Source: Spirochaetota bacterium (GTDB lineage Bacteria; Spirochaetota; UBA4802; UBA5550). From it: a DNA stretch of 64,000 nucleotides. The position numbers and the translations under genes were made by a program. Below, one piece after another: positions 52,434-59,838 of the stretch (positions within the stretch are counted from its first letter, which is position 1; each line of letters starts with the position of its first letter). The DNA lies in the NCBI GenBank assembly GCA_016933025.1, contig JAFGBT010000006.1, positions 91,078-155,077 on the forward strand. The letters are read 5' to 3'. The notes beneath the pieces are model-generated. The model made no database searches. It was given only the letters and a program-made list of their open reading frames with translations, and had not been told where the DNA came from.

Positions 52434-53675
52434 TTACTCCAGCAACCGTACGTTTCTCGCGATGACATACATCCTCCTGTCCTTCCCGAGAAAATCAGCA
52501 ATAACACCCTCGATGGTTATGCGCGAGCCAGTCGCCAGGCCGGGCACAGCCCGCCAGAGGAAGACGTCCGCTTCGATCGGGTCACCTCCGGTTGTCTCGC
52601 AGAAAAGGGTAAGCAGGCGGCTGTCTCCTCTGTCACGCACGCGGCCGACCCTCCCCTTCCAGCGAACTGCATATCCGCGGTACCGGTACTTGTTCTCATT
52701 GACGACCCCGCACGAAATCTCTCCGAAGTCCCGGTCCTCCAGGTTCATCACAAACCGTACAAGGAAATCGGCCTTTTCCTTGACCACGAAATTTACGTTG
52801 CTGCTGTATATTCCGTTGAGTATGTAGAGCGCGTCATTATGCTTCTCAGCCTTGATAAGCTTCCGCGCCCGGTTGAAGTCGTCCGTCATATCGCGCGCGG
52901 ACTGATAGAAAACCTTTACCCGCTCCTTCTTCACGGTTTTCACCAGGTCGTATTCGGTGCCGCTTACCGACACCATGTCGACGCTCTCGTAGTCCTGCGA
53001 CGGCTTTTTAAACGAGCCGGGCAGCCGAAGGAGGCCTGAGCCCGCGAGGTACCACACGCCGGCAACGGCCGCGGCTCCAATGACGGCTAACAGGAGAACG
53101 CGCCCTGTCAGCCGCCAGGGGAAGCGCCGGCCGCGGATTATCCTGATTCCCCTCTTATCCAGTTTGCCCACGTACGCCCTCGCAGGCCCCGTTGTCTTGA
53201 GATAGGCGGGAGGTCGCGGAATGTTGACAAAATCCTGAAATCGCGCGCCCTTCTGGAAGGCGGCAAAATCATCAGCGTCGCTGATGAGAGTTTTGCCCCG
53301 AAGAACATGGGCGTCCCCCGGGTATTTCGCCATGAGCTCGATATAGATGCGAAGCGCCTCGTCCCGGTCGGAAGCAGCTTTAAGCTTCAGGAATGCCTCC
53401 ACCTGCACGAGCGGCACGTACGAAGGGTTCATCTCCTTCATCTTTGTGATGAAGCGTGCAAGCTTGCCGAATTGGTCGGTGTACAGGTACGCGACGGAAA
53501 GAAGGAGCAGGACATAGATGTCCCCCAGCCCGGAGGCGAGGACTTTTTCCAGGACGGCAATGGCCTCCTGGAATTTCTTCCTGTTCAGGGATCGGTAGGC
53601 GTCCCTGACCAGCCGGTAGTTAATCCGTGCCGAGTCCACGGTCGTAGTATGAGGGTATCGGGGCCTGCCCGTCAA
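52434..53675 (-). CDS. TPR-containing membrane protein, unknown
   Basis: 413 aa. The N-terminal cytoplasmic TPR-like helices (about 15-130: AYRSLNRKKFQEAIAVLEKV, ALRIYIELMAKYPGDAHVL) are followed by a linker, one membrane span (about 205-230: LLLAVIGAAAVAGVWYL) and an extracytoplasmic part. That part has a second helical segment (RKLIKAEKHNDALYILNGIY) and a C-terminal OB-like beta domain (WKGRVGRVRDRGDSRLLTLF, ITIEGVIADFLGKDRRMYV). Family not recognised. Its ATG overlaps the stop of the preceding small membrane gene; last gene of the operon that starts at 56633. Confidence 0.8.
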   Translation of the reverse strand: MTGRPRYPHTTTVDSARINYRLVRDAYRSLNRKKFQEAIAVLEKVLASGLGDIYVLLLLSVAYLYTDQFGKLARFITKMKEMNPSYVPLVQVEAFLKLKAASDRDEALRIYIELMAKYPGDAHVLRGKTLISDADDFAAFQKGARFQDFVNIPRPPAYLKTTGPARAYVGKLDKRGIRIIRGRRFPWRLTGRVLLLAVIGAAAVAGVWYLAGSGLLRLPGSFKKPSQDYESVDMVSVSGTEYDLVKTVKKERVKVFYQSARDMTDDFNRARKLIKAEKHNDALYILNGIYSSNVNFVVKEKADFLVRFVMNLEDRDFGEISCGVVNENKYRYRGYAVRWKGRVGRVRDRGDSRLLTLFCETTGGDPIEADVFLWRAVPGLATGSRITIEGVIADFLGKDRRMYVIARNVRLLE

Positions 53676-53899
53676 TCACGATTTCGCCTGAACAGGCCGG
53701 TTATCTGGTCGATGATTGACACGTTTTCGTCCCGCGACTTGCCGATTATAAAACCGATAAGCACGAGCACGGCCACGACAAGCGTCTTCCACCATCCCAG
53801 CGTAAACAGAAGTATGCCGATGACAAAGCCTGCCGCGGCCCCTATTGTCTTCCCGGGGTTCTCCCGCACCCATTCCGCTATGTAATCAAAAAAATTCAT
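53672..53899 (-). CDS. DUF2273-like small membrane protein
   Basis: 75 aa: a short amphipathic start (MNFFDYIAEWVRENPGK), then a hairpin of two spans (TIGAAAGFVIGILLFTLGWW and KTLVVAVLVLIGFIIGKS), ending in a charged tail (IDQITGLFRRNRD). This is the pattern of DUF2273 proteins, often found with Asp23/alkaline-shock genes, but no Asp23 gene is adjacent. It lies one base after efp and overlaps the next gene by four bases. Confidence 0.82.
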   Translation of the reverse strand: MNFFDYIAEWVRENPGKTIGAAAGFVIGILLFTLGWWKTLVVAVLVLIGFIIGKSRDENVSIIDQITGLFRRNRD

Positions 53900-53900
53900 C

Positions 53901-54464
53901 CTACATCTTCACCCGCTCAATATATTCGCCGGTCTCGGTGTTGATCTTGATGTAATCGCCTTCATTTACGAACAGGGGAACCTTCACCTCGGCCCCTGTC
54001 TCGACTTTCACCGGCTTCCGCACGTTGGTCGCCGTGTCGCCGCGGACACCAGGCTCAGCATAGGTTACCTTGAGGACCACCGACGCCGGCGGCTCGATGG
54101 TGACCGCCTCGCCCTCGTACATGGCGATCTGGACGATGTCCTCCTCCTTGATGAACTGGAGGGCATCCCCGATCGCGTCGGCGGGAACATGCTCCTGGTC
54201 GTAGGTCTCGGTGTCCATGAATACCACCGAGTCACCCTCGCGGTAGAGGTACTGCATCGGACGCTTCTCCAGCCTCACATCCTCAACCATGACGCCGGCG
54301 TTATAGGTTCGGTCTATAACGTTCCCCTTTTTGACGTTCCGTATCTTTATTCGGACGATGGCCCCGCCCTTTCCGGGCTTGTGGTGCTGCTGCCCGATGA
54401 CGGAGTAGAGATCCCCGTCGATGATGATGACGTGTCCGCGCCGTAAGTCATTTACTGAAATCAT
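53901..54464 (-). CDS. efp: Elongation factor P
   Basis: 187 aa, full length, with KOW-like domain I and two OB domains (SVVLKVTYAEPGVRGDTATN and VPLFVNEGDYIKINTETGEY are hallmarks). EF-P relieves ribosome stalling at polyproline. The tip loop reads HKPGKGGAIVRIK, with lysine at the modified position (about residue 32), consistent with the EpmA-type or unmodified class rather than the Arg-rhamnosyl class. It sits 7 bases after the Xaa-Pro peptidase gene, a common pairing. Confidence 0.97.
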   Translation of the reverse strand: MISVNDLRRGHVIIIDGDLYSVIGQQHHKPGKGGAIVRIKIRNVKKGNVIDRTYNAGVMVEDVRLEKRPMQYLYREGDSVVFMDTETYDQEHVPADAIGDALQFIKEEDIVQIAMYEGEAVTIEPPASVVLKVTYAEPGVRGDTATNVRKPVKVETGAEVKVPLFVNEGDYIKINTETGEYIERVKM

Positions 54465-54471
54465 ATCCCGC

Positions 54472-55539
54472 TTATCCTGTTATGATGATGTCCTTCGATG
54501 ATTTTGTCAAAACCTCGCTCCCGCTGCCGGTCACGACGACCATGTCCTCGATGCGCACGCCGCCGGTCCCGGGGATGTAGATCCCCGGCTCGATGGTGAT
54601 GACCATGTTCTTTTTAAGCTTCAGGTCGCCCTTCTTAACGGCCGGCAGCTCATGGACTTCCATGCCGATGCCGTGTCCGAGCGAATGGCCGAAATTATCT
54701 CCGTAGCCCGCCGCGGTGATCATATCCCGCGCAACCGCGTCGAGCCTGCCGACGGTTATGCCCGGCCGGACCGCTGCCACCGCGGCCTCCTGGGCCTCCC
54801 GCACGACGGAGTATATCTGCTCCAGGGCGGGGTCAATGCTATGGACGAACATGGTTCTTGTCAAGTCTGAATTATAGCCGTTGTACTCGCATCCCATGTC
54901 GATGAGTATCGGCTCGCCGATCCGCACCCTCTTCGTCATAGACGTGGCGTAGTGCGGCATCGACGAACCGGTGCCGGACGCGATGATGCAGTCAAACGAA
55001 CTCTTCCGGCAGCCATGCCTCCTGTAAAAATGCTCAATCTCCACCGCGATCTCCCATTCGCCCACTCCGGGCCTGATGACCTTCTTCAGATGATCCACGC
55101 AGGCGTCTGTCCTTTTCGCCGCTTCGCGGAGCATGTCGATCTCCCCGCCGTCCTTCACCATGCGGATCTCGTTCACGGTGTCCCCTCCCGGCTCAACGGC
55201 GACGCCCCGAAGGCTCTTTTTCATCCCCCGGTACACCGAGAACGGCGTCGAATGCTCCTCAATATAAAGCCGCCGCGTCCCGTTTTTTCTGAGAATGCCT
55301 TTCAGCGAATTCAAGAAATCTTCCTTTTGCAAGACGAACTCGACCGAGCGCGGGAGTATCGATCGCGCGTATTCCTCATAGCGCGCATCAGAGATGAAGT
55401 AAGAGCGCCCGCCGCAGACCAGCAGGTAGGCGTAGGTCCCGGTATAGCCGGTCAGATAGCGAATGTTCACCAGATCGGTGACCAGGTAGGGAAGCGTTTT
55501 ATTTCTGCGCAATACCCCGGTTAGTTTTTTCAGGCGCAT
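54472..55539 (-). CDS. Xaa-Pro aminopeptidase/prolidase-like M24 peptidase
   Basis: 355 aa. The N-terminal creatinase-like domain (about 1-120; NIRYLTGYTGTYAYLLV) is followed by a pita-bread catalytic domain with the metal ligands Asp in LIDMGCEYNGYNSDLTRTM, His in GHSLGHGIGMEVHELP, and Glu in ITIEPGIYIPGTGGVRIEDM. It cleaves N-terminal residues before proline; PepQ or PepP cannot be separated by eye. It is 11 bases after the [4Fe-4S] protein gene and 7 bases before efp. Confidence 0.93.
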   Translation of the reverse strand: MRLKKLTGVLRRNKTLPYLVTDLVNIRYLTGYTGTYAYLLVCGGRSYFISDARYEEYARSILPRSVEFVLQKEDFLNSLKGILRKNGTRRLYIEEHSTPFSVYRGMKKSLRGVAVEPGGDTVNEIRMVKDGGEIDMLREAAKRTDACVDHLKKVIRPGVGEWEIAVEIEHFYRRHGCRKSSFDCIIASGTGSSMPHYATSMTKRVRIGEPILIDMGCEYNGYNSDLTRTMFVHSIDPALEQIYSVVREAQEAAVAAVRPGITVGRLDAVARDMITAAGYGDNFGHSLGHGIGMEVHELPAVKKGDLKLKKNMVITIEPGIYIPGTGGVRIEDMVVVTGSGSEVLTKSSKDIIITG

Positions 55540-55550
55540 GCGTACCTCGA

Positions 55551-56633
55551 TTATTTTAACAGTTCGCGGTAATCGTCACGTCCGCGCGACTCTGACCGCT
55601 TCTGTATCCAGTCCTTCTCGTCATTCGGCACGTATTCGATTTCCTCGGGACTGCGCCGTACGAGCTTCATGGCTTCCGCCGGACATGCCGAAACACAGAG
55701 GCCGCAGCCGATGCACCGCTCGTTGATTGCCGCGATTCCGTTCATGTCGATCGCCTTCACCTGGCACCGGTCAACGCAGACTCCGCACCCGGTGCAGGCG
55801 TCCGCGTCCACGACGGCGCGATAGTTGGAGTGGGCCATGGCATGAAGCATCCCCTTCTCGTTGATGCCGCGGAGGACGCCGCAGCAGCAGCCGCAGCAGT
55901 TGCAGATGAATATCTGGCCCTGCTTCTGGTTCGTCGTCATGTGAACGAGGCCGGCATCTTCCGCCTTCTTCAGCACTGCCAGGGCCTCTTCCTTCGTTAT
56001 CGACCTCCCCCAGAAAAATGTATCAAAGAAATTCTCAATCGGCGCAAGGCCGATGCAGACCTCTATCGGTTTGCCGCACCCCTGGCCGATAAGCGCTTTT
56101 TCCTTTTTACAAATGCACTCATCCACCGCCCATGCCTTCGCGTTGTTGATGAGCGCTGTCAGGCTCTCGTATGGCTCGACGACGGACCCGTGGGGTATTT
56201 CTGCTTCCACGGGAACAACCTTGCCGATGGACGGTCCATGGCGGTGAAACTCCTCGCCGAATTCCCTCTCGAAATATTCCTCCACCAGCTCGGCCAGCTC
56301 TCGGTCCAGCCGGGGCAGCTGCCATTCGTATATCCCGAACGCGAAGGGCATCAGCTTGTAAATCGTCGCCGCTCCTATGGTAACGCCGAAGATCTGGCCT
56401 TTATCCGCCATTTGGGGCAGCATCTTTTTAAGGTATGCGGGATCCAGGCCGGTACGCGCCGCAATGGCCTCGACCGTCTCCATTTTCATTTTCAACCGGG
56501 CGGTGATATCCGCCTCCTCTGGAGTGAATATCTTCTTTAAGATGCGTATCTCCAGGCCGTCCTTCGTGGCCGGGTACCCGTTCGGCATTTTGTCAAGAAC
56601 GTCCCTCAGTTTATAATAGGCCTCGTCCGCCAT
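55551..56633 (-). CDS. 4Fe-4S protein with winged-helix-like N-terminus
   Basis: 360 aa. The first 100 residues look like a helical, DNA-binding-like domain (FTPEEADITARLKMKMETVE, AAIARTGLDPAYLKKMLPQM-like helices). The middle has Cys clusters AVDECICKKEKALIGQGCG...EVCIGLAP and FICNCCGCCCGVLRG. The C-terminus is a 2[4Fe-4S] ferredoxin, ACTGCGVCVDRCQVKAIDM and RCIGCGLCVSACPAEAM. It resembles electron-transfer proteins that accompany anaerobic metalloenzymes. It starts the efp operon but lies only 0.8 kb from the dehydratase operon, so it may supply that system with electrons. Confidence 0.85.
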   Translation of the reverse strand: MADEAYYKLRDVLDKMPNGYPATKDGLEIRILKKIFTPEEADITARLKMKMETVEAIAARTGLDPAYLKKMLPQMADKGQIFGVTIGAATIYKLMPFAFGIYEWQLPRLDRELAELVEEYFEREFGEEFHRHGPSIGKVVPVEAEIPHGSVVEPYESLTALINNAKAWAVDECICKKEKALIGQGCGKPIEVCIGLAPIENFFDTFFWGRSITKEEALAVLKKAEDAGLVHMTTNQKQGQIFICNCCGCCCGVLRGINEKGMLHAMAHSNYRAVVDADACTGCGVCVDRCQVKAIDMNGIAAINERCIGCGLCVSACPAEAMKLVRRSPEEIEYVPNDEKDWIQKRSESRGRDDYRELLK

Positions 56634-57055
56634 GGCGCTCCCCCTGTATCATATTATCATCCAAACATAACAGTGTTATGTTTTAATGCAATCATTTTTT
56701 TATATGTTTCAAAAATAACGAATGGCATGTAGATAATCTTGATAACCTGCGCATGATGTAATAAGCAGGACATGAAAATAGTTATCATCTGTCATTGTGA
56801 GGAGTCCCGATGCAATCGGGACGACGAAGCAATCCGGATATGAATTCATACTGACTGCTCGGGATTACGACAACACTTGACTGAACAATTACCGGATTGC
56901 TTCGGGTCTCTTCGAGACCCTCGCAATGACAGCTATCAAGTGTTTCCGCATCCCCTGATTTACAATCCCCTGCGACCTCCGCATTGAAATATTCTTGCAT
57001 TTTTTTCCGGGAGGGATTCTTTCGGCTCGATATTTTCGACTGACCGGAGAACAAT
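56634..57055. other. Gene-free stretch with inverted-pair repeat
   Basis: About 420 bases between the [4Fe-4S] protein gene and the broken DUF486 gene. The main content is the family B inverted pair at 56789-56932. A minus-strand frame of 120 codons across it reflects the repeat and is rejected. The AT-rich part next to 56633 presumably contains the promoter of the [4Fe-4S]-protein operon. Confidence 0.5.
56789..56932. repeat. Family B palindromic repeats in inverted pair (REPIN-like)
   Basis: Outer arms CTGTCATTGTGAGG (56789-56802) and CCTCGCAATGACAG (56919-56932) pair with one mismatch. Inner arms GAAGCAATCCGG (56826-56837) and CCGGATTGCTTC (56892-56903) pair perfectly. Each half has its own hairpin: GTCCCGAT-GCA-ATCGGGAC in the left, GGGTCTC-TTC-GAGACCC in the right. 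A single copy of the left-type unit is at 44902-44945. Confidence 0.78.
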
Positions 57056-57397
57056 ATGCCAATCGTTGCCAAGACTATTCTACTGCTGACTATTTCCAAC
57101 ATCTTTATGACTTTTGCGTAGTACTCGCATTTTAGGAACCTTAACAACCATGCCTGGTATATCGCGGCGTTAGCGAGTTAGGGGATCGCACTGTTCGAGT
57201 ACCTTGTTCAGGTGCCGGCGAACCGAATAGGATACTCAACCCTTTCGCTTCCCCAGCTCAAGATACTTCAAGAGGTGATTACGCTATCGATATTCGTTCC
57301 GTTCGCGATGCTCTACATGAAGGAGTCGCTCAAGCTCAACTACCTCTGGGCGGGCCTCTGCCTGGTTGGCGCGGTCTACTTTATCTTTAAGGGTTAA
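57056..57397 (+). pseudogene. DUF486/DMT-family membrane protein broken by two amber codons
   Basis: Read from the ATG at 57056, one uninterrupted frame gives the whole DUF486 protein (about 113 codons): MPIVAKTILLLTISNIFMTF, then A-TAG-YSHF (57119-57121), NNHAWYIAALAS-TAG-GIALFEYLVQ (57179-57181), VPANRIGYSTLSLPQLKILQ, TLSIFVPFAMLYMKE and YLWAGLCLVGAVYFIFKG. Intact relatives read FAWYxHLK and SWGIAxFEY, so both TAG codons replace TGG tryptophan codons. There is no frameshift. It is most simply a recent pseudogene; amber readthrough cannot be excluded from sequence. Confidence 0.88.
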
Positions 57398-57404
57398 TGT
57401 TTGA

Positions 57405-57450
57405 TGCTGCCCCGCAGGCGCGGTTTATAAACCGCGCCTGCGGGGCAGCA
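57405..57450. terminator. Perfect 46-base palindrome between convergent genes
   Basis: A perfect 23-bp inverted repeat, arms from TGCTGCCCCGCAGGC outward-in to a TTTATAAA centre, between the DUF486 pseudogene (ends 57397) and the CooC-like gene (ends 57455). The position suits a bidirectional terminator, but there is no T-run. Core AGGCGCGGTT...AACCGCGCCT belongs to the palindrome family seen at 6130, 14527 and 41670. Confidence 0.6.
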
Positions 57451-57454
57451 CTCA

Positions 57455-58228
57455 TTAAACAATAACGCCGAAGCTTAAAAGACTCTTCTCTATCGCGGTC
57501 AGCGCGGGACAGTCGGGAATGTCAAGAATGCATTTTCCGGAAATATCAGCCTCGCGAATGGCATCGTCCTCGGGGACCCAGCCGATGATTTCCAGCCCCG
57601 CAGGCGCAGCTAACCGATCCAGCTCGGAGTTGCCCCGAACCCGGTTCAACACGAGGCCCGCCCGCTCGTAGGCGACCGCGCGTTTGGAAACATCCATTAT
57701 GGTCTTCGCCACCGCGAGCCCCTTCGCCGACGGGTCGGACACCAGGATGAGGTGCGTGACCTTTTCCATCACCCGCCGGTTCACCTGCTCGATGCCCGCC
57801 TCGCCGTCAATGACCACGAAATCGAAATTCCCGGCGATGGAGCCGATGATGTCTTTCAGAATTTCGTTGACCTGGCAGTAACAACCGTCCGTTTCGGGCC
57901 GACCGATGGCGAGAAAGGCCAGGCCGCTCTGTTCGGACAGCGCGCCGAAGACCTCGTAATCCAGATGGGAGATGAGGTCCTTCCGGTCTTCCCTCTCGCC
58001 GCTCCGGAGCCTGTCTATCAACCTGTTCCTGATGTCGTCGACGGTCGCGGAGACCTTCACGCGCAGTGCGGCGGCGAGACCGACGGCCGGGTCGGCGTCA
58101 ATAGCGAGCACCTTCCCCGCGCCCCGGTTCACGAGGGTTCTCACGATACCGGCGCTCACGGAAGTCTTGCCGACGCCGCCCTTGCCGCAGACCGCGATGA
58201 TCCTCGGCGCATCCTCACTGCCGGGCAT
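57455..58228 (-). CDS. CooC/MinD-type maturation ATPase
   Basis: 258 aa from the ATG at 58228, with AAAAGGAGG upstream. Deviant Walker A VCGKGGVGKTSVSAGIVR (about 11-28), DADPAVGLAAAL, FDFVVIDGEAGIEQVNRRV and VSDPSAKGLAVAKTI match the CooC group of SIMIBI ATPases, which insert nickel into CO dehydrogenase or act on related metalloenzymes. Cys residues (ETDGCYCQVN, GKCILDIPDCP) may bind metal. It overlaps the ACS-like gene by 14 bases and is the last gene of the operon. Its target may be that protein, the dehydratase, or a CODH elsewhere. Confidence 0.85.
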   Translation of the reverse strand: MPGSEDAPRIIAVCGKGGVGKTSVSAGIVRTLVNRGAGKVLAIDADPAVGLAAALRVKVSATVDDIRNRLIDRLRSGEREDRKDLISHLDYEVFGALSEQSGLAFLAIGRPETDGCYCQVNEILKDIIGSIAGNFDFVVIDGEAGIEQVNRRVMEKVTHLILVSDPSAKGLAVAKTIMDVSKRAVAYERAGLVLNRVRGNSELDRLAAPAGLEIIGWVPEDDAIREADISGKCILDIPDCPALTAIEKSLLSFGVIV

Positions 58229-58964
58229 TACCCGCCTCCTTTTTGCTCCGCAGACTGTCGCGCATCTTCCTGAGATCCTCGACCTCGCTGCAGACATCAA
58301 TGTTCTCGCAGGTGTCGCAATCGAACGCAAGCTCTTCGAACATCTTGTTCATGGCGCTGATGAGCTTCATCGACCCTTCAGCGACCGGCGCAAGCTTCCG
58401 CACATCCTCCTTCGACGAGGTCACGAATACCACCTCGACCGCTCTAACAAATTCTTTCTTTCGGAACGCGTCGATAAGGGAACCGCCCAGTATCTCAAAT
58501 GAGAACCCCCTGTCAAGCGCCTCCGCGCTCACCCTGCTCCATTCGCGCTGGTACTGCGAAACGGCCCGTATCATGTAGCCCTTCAGGTCCATTTCGTAGC
58601 GCACGCCGTTCAGCTCGCGATACCTGTCGCAGCTGTTCTCCTCGTTGAATCCCGACACGCCGACGATAACGAACTTGCCGAACGGCACGCTCTTTCCCCT
58701 GCATTCGACAAGCCCGGGCCCAATGACGGTTATCACGCCGTCGCGCACCCGTCCCGGGTCATCATCCCAGATAAGGCACGAGCTCGATTCCTCGCGCGGA
58801 CTGCCGAGCTCGACCGCCATGTCCTGGGCCAGCACCACGTTGCGTTTGTTCCCCGACTCCCATTGCGCCGTCCCCGAATGGATATATTCATGGTAATCTG
58901 AGCGCGATTGCCTCGCCGAGAGATATTCGCGGATTTCGGTCAGCTGTTTATCAAACAATGCCAT
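58215..58964 (-). CDS. Acetyl-CoA synthase beta (CdhC)-like protein lacking the A-cluster
   Basis: About 250 aa from the ATG at 58964 (MALFDKQLTEIREYL). The stretch GVRYEMDLKGYMIRAVSQYQ...WSRVSAEALDRGFSFEILG...VEVVFVTSSKEDVRKL aligns in pattern with the middle domain of CdhC/AcsB (WVRISKDAFDAGFRFEHFG and VQVTIYTDE there). The A-cluster ligands (CQSFAPNHVC region) are not present; instead the tail has FDCDTCENIDVCSEVEDL, four Cys that could bind an Fe-S cluster or zinc. The remote match is by eye. It is probably a regulatory, corrinoid- or Fe-S-interacting relative. Confidence 0.6.
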   Translation of the reverse strand: MALFDKQLTEIREYLSARQSRSDYHEYIHSGTAQWESGNKRNVVLAQDMAVELGSPREESSSCLIWDDDPGRVRDGVITVIGPGLVECRGKSVPFGKFVIVGVSGFNEENSCDRYRELNGVRYEMDLKGYMIRAVSQYQREWSRVSAEALDRGFSFEILGGSLIDAFRKKEFVRAVEVVFVTSSKEDVRKLAPVAEGSMKLISAMNKMFEELAFDCDTCENIDVCSEVEDLRKMRDSLRSKKEAGNARQ

Positions 58965-59010
58965 AATAATATAGAAGATGAAGACGCAGTCGCGCAACCG
59001 CGCCTCTTCC

Positions 59011-59838
59011 TTAAGCCTCCCTCCGGGCGTTGCACTGAGCCTGTCGAAGTGGTGGTGGGGGGCCGGATTTCAATTTATCCGCCGCTAACAGGGCGGCGCC
59101 AAGGGCGCCGTTGATCTGCGGGTCGCCAATCTGCCGCAGGGGCACTCCCAGCGCCTCGCTGAGGGCCCTGAACATCCCGGCGTTTTTCGCAACACCGCCA
59201 GACATCACGACATCCGACTCCACCACGATGCTCTTCGCCAGCGAGGCCGCCCGGCTCGCCACCGCGTTGTGCAGCGCCCTGATGATGTCCGGTATCTCGG
59301 CACCCTCATTCACCAGCGAGATAATCTCTGTCTCAGCGAAGACCACGCACTGGTTGGAGAGGGTCAGCTTCTTCGTCGAATGTTCGGATATATCACCGAG
59401 TTCCTCGAGCCCGATGTCGAGGGCTTCCGCTATAATCTCGAGGAACCGCCCGGTGCCCGAGGCGCACTTGTCATTATACACGTAACGGGTGACGTTCCCC
59501 GATTCATCCACCCTGATGGCCTTGCAGTCCTGTCCGCCGATGTCCACCACGGTCTTCGCCGACGGCACCTGCCACACGGCGCCCCTGCCGTGACAGGCGA
59601 TCTCGGACTCGACGTCGTTTACGAAGGGTATGTGCTTGCGGCCGTAGCCGGTACCGACGCAGTATTCTACCGCGCCCATCTCCAGCCCCGCCTTCTTCAG
59701 CGCAAGGTCCATCACCTCTCTCGCCGAATCTTCCGGCTTTGTCTTCGCCCGTATCACCTCTGACGCAACGATTGCGCCGTCTTTCAGAATCACGGCCTTG
59801 GCCGTCAATGAGCCGACATCGCATCCCGCAGTAATCAT
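59011..59838 (-). CDS. 2-hydroxyacyl-CoA dehydratase/BCR-type activase 1
   Basis: A 275 aa ASKHA-fold ATPase of the BadF/BadG/HgdC family. It hydrolyses ATP to push one electron from a [4Fe-4S] cluster shared by its dimer to the partner dehydratase or reductase. Visible: phosphate loop AGCDVGSLTAKAVIL (about 4-18), GTGYGRKHI, VVDIGGQDCKAIRV, and cluster cysteines in NDKCASGTGRFLE (Cys125) and NQCVVFAETEIISL (Cys164). The last 15 or so residues (PPPPLRQAQC...) come from a repeat of family A that runs into the gene end. The start overlaps the stop of the second activase (ATGA). Confidence 0.93.
   Translation of the reverse strand: MITAGCDVGSLTAKAVILKDGAIVASEVIRAKTKPEDSAREVMDLALKKAGLEMGAVEYCVGTGYGRKHIPFVNDVESEIACHGRGAVWQVPSAKTVVDIGGQDCKAIRVDESGNVTRYVYNDKCASGTGRFLEIIAEALDIGLEELGDISEHSTKKLTLSNQCVVFAETEIISLVNEGAEIPDIIRALHNAVASRAASLAKSIVVESDVVMSGGVAKNAGMFRALSEALGVPLRQIGDPQINGALGAALLAADKLKSGPPPPLRQAQCNARREA
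59034..59052. repeat. Family A repeat copy inside the end of a gene
   Basis: CACTGAGCCTGTCGAAGTG, the same kind of palindrome as at 31534-31655 and 52345-52420, overlaps the last codons of activase 1, so its C-terminal tail is repeat-derived. Confidence 0.7.

Noticed and set aside
56785..57147. 120-codon minus-strand frame between the ferredoxin-like gene and the DUF486 pseudogene
   Set aside because: It is made largely of the family B repeat and the antisense of the pseudogene.
57056..57397. Pyrrolysine or other amber recoding in the DUF486 gene
   Set aside because: Both sites need tryptophan, not pyrrolysine, no pyl genes are in the window, and other genes here end in TAG. Kept as a finding to check, not as the call.
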